A stretch of 64,000 nt of DNA, taken from the NCBI RefSeq assembly GCF_032854445.1, contig NC_088302.1, positions 53,038,046-53,102,045 on the forward strand, written 5' to 3'. Positions 12,501-23,735 of this stretch are shown here, piece by piece (positions within the stretch are counted from its first letter, which is position 1; each line of letters opens with the position of its first letter). The stretch is from Liolophura sinensis. Its lineage: Eukaryota > Mollusca > Polyplacophora > Chitonida > Chitonidae. The position numbers and the translations under genes were made by a program. Below the pieces are notes generated by a model. That model saw only the letters and a list, made by a program, of their open reading frames with translations, made no database searches and had not been told where the DNA came from.

Positions 12501-14170
12501 TGTGGAAGCAGATTAAACACCATGTCAGTTGCTGGCAACTACAGTTCCTTGATACGTGCACATGATGGAACGTAATTACCGTTATGTTTTGCACTAGACA
12601 GCACTCTGCGAATTTCCGCTGGATTTGATATATATGGAATGGAGACACCCCGACCTTTGCACAACAAGGGTAATGGTGTAAATAATTAATTGTGAACATT
12701 GCAATTAAATTATTTCATATTTTTTCACACCGGCTGTAGTTAGTACAACTGGGCAGTTTAAAGGTATACTTTCTGAGCTTATAATACAAACAAACACGTT
12801 GATGGTGGAATAGCAAAACTGACCTTCAGCTCTTCATTGCGTAAAACAGTACTGCACTTTTAATACATTTAAATATGTAAGCATCCACAAACTTTAACTG
12901 TTGCAAAGCCTAAGATAATCCACAAATAAATGTATTACTGTTGTAGTGTTAAGCCATAATTAGTTATTCATTATTCTAACAAACCTTGGGTTAATTAGGC
13001 AGAAATATAGGCCGAAGACACAGAATCTAATATTACTGGCACTAAGTTCGCACAATTCTCCAGTGCTCATCCCGTGTTGTAGGACACATAGTGTATCAGC
13101 AGTCATGTGCATCACGCACCATGTGTTACCGATGTGCTCCTATAAAGCATATCTGGGAAGGAATACGATTTGATGATAGCCTTCTTTTGGTACAGATGGC
13201 CACATTACTGCGCCTAACAAAGAAGATAAAACAGGGTAAGGGGAGACGGGAATGGCATCGGTGCACGAGTTACAGTTACCAGGGTAAAGTGTGTTTAATG
13301 GCACAGTTGTTAAGATTATCACTTGATCAAATGCAGAACGGTTTTATCTTCCTTTTTGTCAGATTGCAGCTGAAGAAACTCACCCGGCTAAAAAACCGAA
13401 GTCTGCTTTTATGGAACGCGTGTGAAAGCAGCTCTCAAGTATAAACGTGACGTTTTTAACGCAAAAACAAAACATTTCATAGTCTTGGCCTTCCAATACA
13501 TGTCCCACACGAAATCGTTTGTAAGTCTGCGCTATGCAAAGGGAATGAACTGTGATTCAAGTCGTCGACAACGTACCACCAACGCCTCATTTCTCCATTG
13601 ATAACACTGTCATTTCTGCATGAAGAATAACAATATAATGGAAATGAAAGGTACAGGTACTTATAGTCTTTACCACTTTTCATCATAAATTAAAATCCTT
13701 TTCTTCTTTGCAATAAAACGAAAGTGGCCGACCCTATTTTTTCGCTTAACTGGTCATGTAATGAGTGACCCCTGAAAAAATTCTTCTTCCTTTTGGGAAA
13801 AAGTGTCACTTCTGGTTTGATTTGTCAGTTTGTTTGAATTCTCCATTCAGTATTATATTTTATATTCACCAAAAGGCCGGCATTGATACCTGATGCGTTA
13901 TGTTAGTCGAGGAGAGTAACATTAACATTACTGAATCTGATATACGTATCCTATAGTTTTTTCCCAAGAGAACTTTAGGCCTGGGACATGTTTAATAAAA
14001 TTACTATGGCAGCCAGTGATGTCTCTAATAAGTAGTTACGTAGGCCTACTCCTAATTGCCATATGAGCCGTTGTTGTATATAATGCGTAGTCATGGTAGT
14101 TACGTGTTGTAAGTAATGCGACCTCATTGTAGTTTTGTAGCCTTACACATAATTGCCACGGCAACCAGGG
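9596..14170. other. Gene-poor region, nothing supported
   Basis: AT-rich DNA. ORFs of up to 117 codons (13091-13444 plus, 12442-12699 minus) show no recognisable motif and no convincing splice context. A noncoding 5' exon of the amine oxidase could lie here but cannot be placed. Confidence 0.45.
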
Positions 14171-14181
14171 ATGTCTGTAAT

Positions 14182-14421
14182 TTTTATTTATTTGATTGGT
14201 GTTTTACGCCGTACTCAAGAATATTTCACTTATACGACGGCGGCCAGCATTATGGTGGGAGGAAACCGGGCAGAGCCCGGGGGAAACCCACGACCATCCG
14301 CAGGTTGCTGGAAGACCTTCCACGTACGGCCGGAGGGGGAAGCCAGCATGAGCTGGACTTGAAATCAAAGCAACCGCATTGGTGAGAGGTTCCTAACCAA
14401 CTGAGCCACGGAGACCCCTCC
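14182..14421 (-). mobile_element. Full-length tRNA-derived SINE with target-site duplication
   Basis: Read on the minus strand it begins with a tRNA-like head containing an A box (tggctcagttgg) and a B-box-like segment (ttcaagtcc). A body follows with cggccgtacgtggaaggtc, then a conserved 3' region (cgtcgtataagtgaaatatt, then cttgagtacggcgtaaaaca) and an AAATA-type tail. It is flanked by an 11-bp direct repeat, atgtctgtaat, at 14171-14181 and 14422-14432. Similar sequences are, from memory, very common in bivalve genomes. ORFs at 14116-14385 come from the element. Confidence 0.9.
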
Positions 14422-14432
14422 ATGTCTGTAAT

Positions 14433-16168
14433 AATTCGCCATGGTAGTTACGTAGCCTTACACATAACCACCAGCGTTGTGTTTGATACGTCGCCTTGCG
14501 CGGCCCCGTTATAAAACTACGGTAGGCGTGGTGATATTAAATGAGATTTTTTTGTTATAAACAGAAGATCTTGAACCACAAGAATATGGCAGGCTAATCT
14601 CTCTTCAAGAACAAAATGGTGTCGGTGCGTTACCAGCCCCATCTTCCTATTGACATTAGTTAAATGACTATGGACAGAGAGGCTTGGAGAAAAGCCAGAC
14701 AAGTGGCGAGAGAAACAAGCCTGTTATTCCCTGATAACCACGCTGCAAATGGCCCTGGCGACAGTAACCTCTCCATAAGTTTATGCCTGCAGCCTTATTT
14801 ATCAACGGCCGCTAACAGCAGCTGTCACCAGTCGGGCCCCTTCCGGTGGTGTGGAGGCCGTATGGTCAGTGTCAGCGTAGTGAGGAGATTTGCGAGCTTT
14901 CATGTAAACCGGTCGTGTTCCAAATAATGATTACACCACGGAGATAACCTAACTATAGAGCGATTATAGTTGGGATTTTTTAAGATTAAGTTGCCGTAGT
15001 AGAGTGACGTCAAATCATTGAAGAACCTGCTTTTCACAATGAACATCTGAGAACAGGGTGAGCGACAAAGACATCAACGTAATCTTAACAAAAATCATCA
15101 TAGTCATACTTTATCATACTATGTAGGAACAGTGTGGACCTAACGCAGCCGTATCTAAATCACACACCGCGATGGAGTTTTGATTTGTCTGAGTTCAACA
15201 AGATGGTGTCTCCAAATTTATTTTGACATTTTTATCTCAAAAAGTTCCGTTTACATTTACTTTAAAATATAAATTCATTTTATTGGTATGTAGAACAACG
15301 AATTACTTAGAACTAGACCCATTCCATTTGTAAACCGTTCTTATGATTTTATAAATGCGTGTATATTGTTCAGGTATTCTCTTTCTTAAGCAAGCTTACA
15401 AGTAAGCTTAAGTAAGCATACTTACACCAGGAACAAACGTCACATGACATTTGTCCAAAATAACATTAATCAAACCAGCTGGAATTGAAGATTACAGTTT
15501 AAAATCATCAGAAATAGCATCCGGCAGTTTCATCTTGACGCAAAGAAAACATTCTGTTAATATCTTGACTTTCTGATTATGCTGGAGAATGTGCCTCATG
15601 GGCTCGCCATTGGAGTCAGGCGGAGGTTTTCATATGGTAAGGTCTAAATCCACAATAGCTACAGAAGCCTGTGGTCCACTCAGGATTGTGATTCCTGCTG
15701 AGCAGAGAAGCATTCCCCACCTCCGTCCATCATCGCCGAATGAGAGACGAAATTATCTACATTCATAAACGGCGGGAGCGGGTTTGTCAATTTAGGAATC
15801 ACTAATAACTGCTGAAAAAGTTGGTTTTACTCTAAGAACTAGGATGTTCCTTATGGGGACAACTGTGCTATGCCGATGCCGCAGTCCTCTCTGATCTTTG
15901 CCAGAGACACGTACCTCAGTTGCTGTGTTCCATAGACACATTAAGACGGAGGCAGTCTTTTGGTAGCCCCAACACCAGATGGTCTCCCACCGATAATTTA
16001 TTTAAGCATTTCCGGGTTCCCCTACAGCACATGTGAACCAGCCGAAATAAAGCGTGTAAAAACTGCACAAGCTAACAGATAACATATATATATGTATGCC
16101 GTGGGGCCGCGACTAATCTGACGTTAGCGTTGCATCAGAATAACTACTACTAACTAAGTCAGACTTAC
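14433..16168. other. Spacer; degenerate local repeats near the SINE
   Basis: The sequence around the SINE (13990-14500) has imperfect local repetition: gtagttacgta, tagccttacacataa and gatgtct recur. From 14500 to 16168 nothing is supported. If the exon at 16169-16222 is real, the next part of that gene should lie here or further left. Confidence 0.4.
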
Positions 16169-16222
16169 CATTATAAAGTTAGTCAGATCGTCGGTGTAAT
16201 TCCTGCCATTGGGTACCTCCAT
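16169..16222 (-). CDS. Candidate first coding exon of an unidentified gene (18 codons)
   Basis: On the minus strand a strong start context (ggcaccATGG) opens MEVPNGRNYTDDLTNFIM and runs in phase 0 into a consensus donor, gtaagt (16168-16163). The combination of start and donor looks like a genuine 5' exon. No partner exon was found. Joining it to the amine oxidase acceptor at 8475 would give a stop two codons later, so it is not an alternative amine oxidase N-terminus, although it could be part of an upstream untranslated exon. The function is unknown. Confidence 0.35.
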
Positions 16223-18756
16223 GGTGCCAGTTTCTGTTCGGCTAGGCCAGTCCACTGGGCAGAGCAGAAGTGTCTGGCTGTTTGAGAACGCCAGTCGCTC
16301 CGGGTGTAGGGATGGTAACAATTACTCCCTGCTGGCCACTTCAGCCTCAAATCGAGACCTCTGTGGCACATTAATAGGGGTGGGGGCAGTGGGGTGGCAG
16401 CAGCTTGAAGACGATTTCTTGGAGAAGTAAGCGGATTCCGTGTTCGTTATGTTTAGAGCCCGTTTACCGCTCCTTGTCAGTGTGGGAACCAGACTTTATA
16501 CACTGACGATTGATCCAAACTCCGTTCGCTCGCTCTCGTCCAAGGATTAATTTTCTTCTCCTGTTTTTGATTTAAACAAGTATCTCGTTTCCATATATAT
16601 GGGATCGGGTCACGTGACTGGCCCTGCTGTTCTGTTTATCGTCCTCCCATGTGCTTTCACAGATCGTACTCCCGTGGGGACTCGGGTCAGGTCAAAATTG
16701 ACCAGTAATATCAACATAACGCTCATGAATATTAATGTCTCGTGTTTTTTTAAATGACTAATTTCCAGTAACTTTCACAAAGCTTTCAAATGGCTGAATA
16801 ATTCCATGTCGTAGCAAAATCTCAATTACAACTTAATCAAGTCTGATAAGACCAACTTTGTGTAGCACCTTAATGCTTGGAAGACAGACGTTCTAAAACG
16901 TACGAACATTTTTTTCAACTGAAACACTGAAACGTATTGTTAAAGAGAGCGATCTGCATCTTGTTAATACGATTTTAGAAGTTACATCTTGAAATGAGTG
17001 TACTTTTGACTCGAAATAAACGTAGCTAATGTCATGAATAGATAATATTAATTTAATCGTTAGTTGTGGTTTGTTCATAGCCTTTTACGGTTAGTGTGGC
17101 GAAGTGGATAGAATCGTACTCCGTCCTTTCACGTTTGCTAATAAGCACTGAATTCTTTGAAAATGTACACTTTGCGCATGCGCGCACGCACTTATTCATT
17201 AGCTGAGTAAATCGCTCGTCTTAAAACGAAGATAAATATCAAGGAAGAGCTTATGAGAGTCATCACATTTTTATAGTTCATGGTGCAGCTTGCCCTGAGC
17301 TGGAATCTATCTCCCCGGAAAATCAAAATATGGGCCAGCCAAGGCCCAGAAGGCGCATTTCCCCGTGCCCCGGTGTCACTACAGCCTGACCCACAGGCAT
17401 GAACCGCGTGTGGTGCCCACATGGTATAAAACACCCAGCTCTCATGTCTGTTTACCTATGTCAGATACAGCCCCTCTTGTATTTCACTCTTACCAGTTAG
17501 TGATGTGCGCTTAGACGCTGAGGCTAATTTTCTGGTAGTTTGTGTTTTCACTGCCCAATCCCCACCGCTAGTCCATTCTTTACCACATACACTAAACTCC
17601 ATCCTAACCGCACCATTCCCCCGGGAGGCCCATAGATTACATGCATATACCTCTAACCATGGCTTTGTCAAACGTTTGCGATCTAGATCTAGCTACAGAA
17701 CCGCAGGTCTTTCATCCACACAGCGGTGATTTGGTATCACATTAAATTAATGTATTAGACAGTCACCCGAATTACTGAGTAAACAGGTGCGATTGAGGAA
17801 CTTTTTGAAATGGTGTCATTGAGCCGAAATTTAGGAGTTAAATCCATATCCACCTTGAAAAGTTAAACGACGTGTGATCTAGTATTCCGAGTGTTTATAT
17901 ACGAAGATATTGAATTAATGTTGATAGACGTCCTTTAAGTTTAGTAGCCACTGGGTTAAAATACTTCTCACATGCCTCTCATGGTTTAATCACACTCTAT
18001 TATGTGCACGGGTGAAATAACTCCTACGCTTTGATTTTCACAAAAACATAAAAATTTCTTAAATGTCACTGACTAAAACATATTGGTATATTTAAGTATA
18101 TGTATAGAAAATTAACATATTTGAGTGAATGCCGCGATCAGACATGTACATATGTACTTAACATAAAACAGATGAAACCCTTTTCCATGTGTAAGTGAAT
18201 CTAGGTTCAGTTGAATATATATGCTGCCTCTGTATAAAGTTTTATATTTAATAGCTCTGACTTAAACGTGCTCCATATTTTGCTGTCTCACTTTTTTGCG
18301 CTTAAAGTAGATCATGGAGTTATTTATAGACGAATTAACTAAAACAAAAAACATAACTGTCGCTCAGAACCTGCGCAGGTTGACGGTCCCAGGCTATTAG
18401 CACGGTACGCTTCTCACACATATGGCACAAATTAATGGTTAAGTCCCTAGAGCTACTGAAAACTTATCTGTCTTTTATAAACAAATATGGGGAGGTGCTT
18501 TTGGCAGACAGAGCAGGTTTCGGACAGCCCAAGCGGCTGAACAAACTGTTAGTGTAGGGATTTACACCAGACAAACACCACAGCATGAGAGCAACCACCC
18601 AACCCACCCTGTCTCTCTTGTCATTAACCCAGCAGGAACGGGGATATCCATTTTCACATATCCGCATATCCGAAGTCATTTATTATGACATGGAGGATAC
18701 AGATGTGCTCATCAGCTAAGAGAAAGCGCGTTTGATTATAACCTCACTGAGAGCCA
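16223..18756. other. Spacer, possible promoter region at its left end
   Basis: It contains a CACGTG E-box at 16611-16616 and a short alternating purine-pyrimidine run (gcgcatgcgcgcacgc) near 17174. ORFs such as 17192-17434 (minus) and 17505-17729 (plus) are unsupported. Confidence 0.35.
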
Positions 18757-18811
18757 TAAAACCTCAAAATGCCATAAAACCCCAAAATGCCATAAAACCC
18801 CAAAATAATTC
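18757..18811. repeat. 18-bp tandem repeat, about 3 copies
   Basis: The unit cataaaaccccaaaatgc is repeated from about 18757 to 18811, directly beside a SINE remnant. Confidence 0.85.
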
Positions 18812-18892
18812 ATTTATTTGTTTCAATGGTGTTCAACAGCGTACTCAAGAATATCTCACTTATTCGACGGTGAGAAGGGGAGGAAACAGTGG
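18812..18892 (-). mobile_element. Degenerate SINE 3' fragment
   Basis: Matches the conserved 3' part of the SINE at 14182-14421 (atttatttg, tggtgtt, gcgtactcaagaatat, ctcacttattcgacgg), with substitutions and loss of the rest. Confidence 0.7.
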
Positions 18893-19589
18893 TTGATAGA
18901 GGAAAAGGAGTGGGTGGAAGTGACTGATCAAGGAACTTCCCCACATGTATTGTCACATCATGACTGCAATATTGCCGAAGTGGCGTTAAGCTATATGTAT
19001 TCGTTCCTCATAAATGTGAGGCCGACCTATGTTTGTCCACAAAGCGGGCTCGGTGTGCATGTATATGTCATCTAATAAGTGGAAGGTACACGATCTCAAA
19101 TGAACTTCATATAAAACCATAAGCGTATAAACGGTCCTATACGAGCGCTATCAAACGCTAGTTGTCACCGACGTTACCTCCAGCAATCAATGAAGTCCAT
19201 TAGTCCATGTCCATTAGAAGGCGGGGCAGAACCAATGTCCATTAGAATGCGTGGCAGAACCAATGTCCAGCTTGTCTTTAATCTATAGAAAGATATTTGA
19301 CCACTCGGCCACCATCCGGCCAGTCACAAATTAATAAATATGGATTATTTATGTTAATATTAGGTGTTCTGTTTGCCCCTCCAACTACTTCACCTTTATC
19401 CTAACTTAATTGGCATGTTTTTTTATTGCGGAACTTGCCTAGTTTTCTTAACAGTGTTACTCTGAAATCAACTGGAAGTTATCTTTTGAGCAGATCGTTT
19501 AGTTTGAGAGCGACCAATTTTCATATCAACAGTCACTTATGTCTGAAGGCACAGACTCACAAAAGTAACACGTCAGGCTACAAAAAGCT
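18893..19589. other. Spacer with a small tandem duplication
   Basis: A segment of about 34 bp (aatgtccattagaatgcg, then gcagaacc) is doubled at about 19196-19265. No gene is seen. Confidence 0.45.
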
Positions 19590-19599
19590 TGCAATGACC

Positions 19600-19838
19600 C
19601 AGTAGCCTCCCACCAATGCGGTCGCGGTGAGTTCAAGTCCAGTTCGTGCTGGCTTCCTCTCCGGCCGTACGTCGGAAGGTCTGCTAGCAACCTGAAGATG
19701 GTCGTGAGTTTCCACCGAGCTCTGTCCGGTTTCCACCCACCAACATGCTGGCCGCCGTCGTATAAGTAAAATGTTATGGATTACGGCGTAAAACACCAAT
19801 CAAATAAATAAGTAAATAAAGAAATAAGAGCCTGAATG
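19600..19838 (+). mobile_element. tRNA-derived SINE with target-site duplication
   Basis: Plus-strand copy of the family seen at 14182-14421, running from the B-box region (gagttcaagtcc) through the conserved 3' region to a tail of AAATA-like units. It is flanked by a 10-bp direct repeat, tgcaatgacc, at 19590-19599 and 19839-19848. The head lacks the A-box part of the full-length copy, so it is slightly truncated or rearranged at its 5' end. Confidence 0.88.
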
Positions 19839-20049
19839 TGCAATGACCATAAATGATGTTTAGACAGGTTGTAGAATTTGAATATCCCGAAGTACATTTA
19901 TAGGTATTAGTCAATTCTGTCTTGCAAAATAGTGTACGTGTTAATGGGAAGGTATTTAGTCATGTGCAAGTAGTTTTACCGTATATGTCTGTTGAGAAAT
20001 TTATAAAATATCTGCATGTTGAATTAATTAGGATGGGTAGCTGTGAAGT

Positions 20050-20141
20050 GTTACCTCCCACCATAATGATGGCCTCCTTCGTATAAGTGAAATATTGTTG
20101 AGTATGGCCTAAAACACCAAATCAAATAAATAAATAAATAA
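20050..20141 (+). mobile_element. 5'-truncated SINE
   Basis: Only the last 90 or so bases of the SINE remain (cctcccaccataatgatggc, then gtataagtgaaatattgttg, and the AAATA tail). The 7-bp ctgtgaa on both sides (20041-20047 and 20142-20148) may be a target-site duplication. Confidence 0.8.
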
Positions 20142-20148
20142 CTGTGAA

Positions 20149-20895
20149 CTATTTGATCTGAGTACGATATTACTACGACAGCTTTGCCTCCACGATACCA
20201 ATTTTTGAAAAATGAATAACATAACATCTATTTTTGCAAATGCCTAAGCAATAGTATCACAATAAGGCCACAGTATAATGTTCTCATCGTGTACATCATA
20301 TATTTCTGACTTTTTTACGGGTGTTTTATCTCACGTACAAAACAGACACATGATGCCTGCGACATGAAAGTTGGTTTTCATTCATTTTTTTTTTTATATT
20401 TACCTCTTTACGTAATATAGGGTAAAGTCTGAAATGATATGACTCCTTCTCAAAATTGTCCTAGTTTTTCCTGACCGCGTGTCAGGATTTGAATAACCCA
20501 TGTCGGGTCACCGGGCTTCGAGGACAGGCGTGGTTTGACATGTATATAACGTTAGCCATCTCTCAATCTGCCTGTCTGTGTATCTCTTTAGTCGATTCAA
20601 TCTGAAATATTTAACAGGGTTTCAAAGAAAGGGCTAGTTGTGATTTGTTCCGTTTGTTTGTATACCGTCGTACAAACACAGCGTGGAATAAGTCAGGAAT
20701 TTTATCGCGAGCTGGTGCATGGTGATCATGCCCTCGCAATCTTTAACAAAACAAATGTTCAGAAAATAAAGACGTTAAGGACAACTTGTCACCAGCATTT
20801 ATGGTCAAATAATCGCTGAATTAAAATTCGCTTCAATATAAATTAACCTACATTGACCGAGGTGACTGAGGTGGAAGTTCAAATACCATGTACAC
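20149..20895. other. Spacer, nothing seen
   Basis: AT-rich, with a T-run near 20384-20393. No gene, RNA or repeat was recognised. Confidence 0.45.
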
Positions 20896-21190
20896 CTGTG
20901 TCATATGTTGTTTGGTGCACCGGAGCGGTGTCGTCAGAGCCCCTTGAACCACAGACCTGCATCCATATCGTCATGTTACACGATATATCTGTGTCATATG
21001 TTGTTTGGTGCACCGGAGCGGTGTCGTCAGGACCCCTTCAACCTCGGATCTGCATCCATGTCGTCATGTTACACGATATATCTGTGTCACATGTTGTTTG
21101 GTGCACCCGAGCGGTGTCGTCAGGACCCCTTTAACCTCAAACCTGCATCCATGTCGTTATGTTACACTATATATCTGTGTTCAACAACAT
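20896..21190. repeat. 93-bp tandem repeat, just over 3 copies
   Basis: Copies start at about 20896, 20989 and 21082, each opening with ctgtgtcatatgttgtttgg or a close variant, and a partial copy begins near 21175. Because 93 is divisible by three, overlapping ORFs of 64-95 codons with internal repeats appear; they are consequences of the array. Confidence 0.9.
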
Positions 21191-22137
21191 AACATATAAA
21201 AAACTACAGTATAGAGAGTAAAACCAGAGCAGCGATAACAGTGTGATAGTGGCAAACGGCCACACCTAACAGGTGAATATGGTCTAGTGTCAACTTACGG
21301 TACCTCTTATAAGGGTTTCTATTCTACTTGTCCATGCTTAAACAGTATCACCTTATACCCTCCTGACACCGAGTAATGCATAAGCAGAATGTACAGTAAC
21401 AATAAATACAGTGATATTAATTACAGTTTATTGCTTACTGGTTTAGAATTAAACAAAATGCTGTGTTTGTCGTGATGTACATTTAATAAACATTTACATG
21501 AACTCAGTGCAAAGGGACCAATCCTGCAGGTCACGATAACTTTTACCCTGTGGGTTTTGTGTATGTATCGTGAATTTCTCTTATTTACGACATTTTCCGG
21601 AGTTTTAAAGCACATAATAAGAATTGACATTTCCTAGCTGTGTAAGTAAGAACTTAAAACGCTCTCACCCAACTCACGTGATACAATGGAAGCCTGTTTA
21701 CCCCTCCCAAAACCATGTAGATAAACGTTACTCAAACGACTGGGTCACCTTAGCATAAAATTTTATGTTTCACAAGACTACATGATCAACGCACTTTCCT
21801 GTCAACTCTTTCTCATTTGAACCAGAACAAGACTGTGGTATAACGTTTTCTGCTGGGTGGGCACGGTTAAAGTATCACTTATCTTTGGGTGAAAAACTTT
21901 GTCATTTGAGTAAAACACGTGTCCACGCAAACTAGCGTCAACACAGACATTCGTATACATGCCGAAATGGACTTTCCCCGTCAACAGTTCACGAAACAAC
22001 ATTCGACACAAACTACTAAACAACTAAGTATAAAAAAACGAAATTAGGACGAAAACATACATAGAGAAGTAGTCAGTAGTTTCCAATGGTTGGAAAGACG
22101 CAAGTAATGAATTAGACATCTGAATTGAGTACCATGC
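21191..22137. other. Spacer, nothing seen
   Basis: No supported feature. The minus-strand ORFs at 21421-21630 and 21802-22023 have no recognisable motif. Confidence 0.4.
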
Positions 22138-22820
22138 TGTAGTCTATTTTTAGCCAATTCCATATATTCAGCTGTCTGTAAAATCAGTCACACTCGCTAC
22201 CAAAATTGCCTTTAGTCAGTGATACGTAATTACACAAGCTCTATACATGGATATGTTGCAAGTCCATATTCTTGCAAATACTTTGTCTAATTGATAATGT
22301 CAATCTGCATAAGCTCGGTTTAAGCTCGGTTTTGACTTTCATCTCAACCCTGTTTTTGACACTGCTATACTTGACATTATTCTCACAATTTAGTATAATA
22401 CAAAATTTGTAAATGAATTTTATGTCATCTCTTCTAGTATGCGATGTCACAGCAGTGTGGTTTTAAAGTTAGATGATGGGAATTTCTGTTATAAAAACAA
22501 TGTAGTCTGTTTGCTGAGACAGTAGTGAAGGCTGTGTTATCGTGGAGATTGTTCTAACCGCATGTTAGTGCAGCCATTGTAAAACAAATTATTCTCCACG
22601 GCCATTGTCCAGCATGCCCTTTGCTTTTGAAAAATTATGACGTCACCCAAGGGATGAGTTTTTGGTGTTGAATTAGAAAAAGTATTCTATCTCCATTTTC
22701 CTTGCAATAATATAGACGTACAACATATCAATGTGTAGAGCTTGTGGTGTTACCTGATACTAATGAAAGCCAAGTTCGGTAGTGAGTATGACTGATTTTA
22801 CACACAAGAAATAGACTATA
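22138..22820. repeat. Long dispersed repeat, copy 2 (no MITE insertion)
   Basis: Collinear with 8605-9595 but lacking most of the segment that holds the inverted-repeat element. An 11-bp unit, taagctcggtt, is doubled at about 22311-22332. The copies are diverged by substitutions and small gaps, so the duplication is not recent. Confidence 0.8.
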
Positions 22821-23494
22821 GTATGAAAGTTGTCCATAGCCATCGTCCAATAGACCCAGGCAAATTGTTTTTTCAAAGGAGATAACTATTTCCACACAGG
22901 TGAAAAGGCTTTAATTCTCGGGAATTTCATAATATGTGGACCAGCGTATACTGGACGGTCACTTTTGTCGGTTTTACATGAGTGATTACGCCTTCGTTTA
23001 GTCTTTCCACATGGCAATGCTGTTAGGAGAAAAAATGGCTTTAATATTGTGTCCTCAATGATATACAGAGATATTTGATAGTAGACCTATAGAGCTGAAT
23101 TATAGATTATTTGTTCAGATAGTGCACCAGTACATCTGCACCATTATATACTGTCAAGCTGGGATTTCCCAGAGTTAAGGGAGGGAAACAGTGTTGAATC
23201 CCATTTGTTGGTCTAGTTACGCCCCCTTGTACTTCAACGCGATATTGTTTTACCAGTTTATATCGAAGTATATCAAGTCTACACTTTCTCGATAGATGAC
23301 ATTACCGCACCTCAGAATTTCACCTAAGAGAAAAAAAGTTTTCACCTGTTTGAAAATCGCTCAAAACAAGAAGCCTCCAAATTCATGAATTGTTTAACCT
23401 CACATGTACATGTATTATTTTACGTGAAGGCTGTCTCTGCACACGTAAAAAGGTTATAAAAATGAAAATGGCTTGTGAGCCAGAGACGTCTAGA
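22821..23494. other. Spacer, nothing seen
   Basis: No gene or repeat was recognised. Confidence 0.4.
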
Positions 23495-23735
23495 CAGGTC
23501 AAGTCTAATAAATTGCATTTAAAATTACTCCATTTTTTTTCACCTATTTCTGCTTAAGCCATTGTGCTTAGGGGCGTGTAAATTGCAACTATTTATGCAT
23601 TTACATCGACAAGAGGCCGTATTTTACTGGTTACGTGTAACCATTTACCAGCTACCATACTGTCGTCGCTGCTCTGGTCTTACTGTACGTCTTTAATCAT
23701 ACAATACAGATGTCACGTCATTTAAAAACAAAACC
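23495..23735. repeat. Dispersed repeat family B, copy 1
   Basis: Shares an ordered set of blocks with 27410-27625, 33120-33370 and 33485-33745: taataaattgca, a T-rich block with acctaattctg, atttatgcatttac, aagaggcc, accatttaccagct, and tgtcgtcgctgctctggt. No coding content. Confidence 0.65.

Noticed and set aside
13091-13444. 117-codon plus-strand ORF
   Set aside because: No motif, no supporting splice sites, and it overlaps an opposite-strand ORF of similar quality.
17094-17140. tRNA-like start (gtggcgaagtggatagaatc)
   Set aside because: No matching acceptor stem, anticodon arm or B box follows at the right distance.
20853-21199. Overlapping plus-strand ORFs with repeated LFGAPERCRQ
   Set aside because: Products of the 93-bp tandem repeat.
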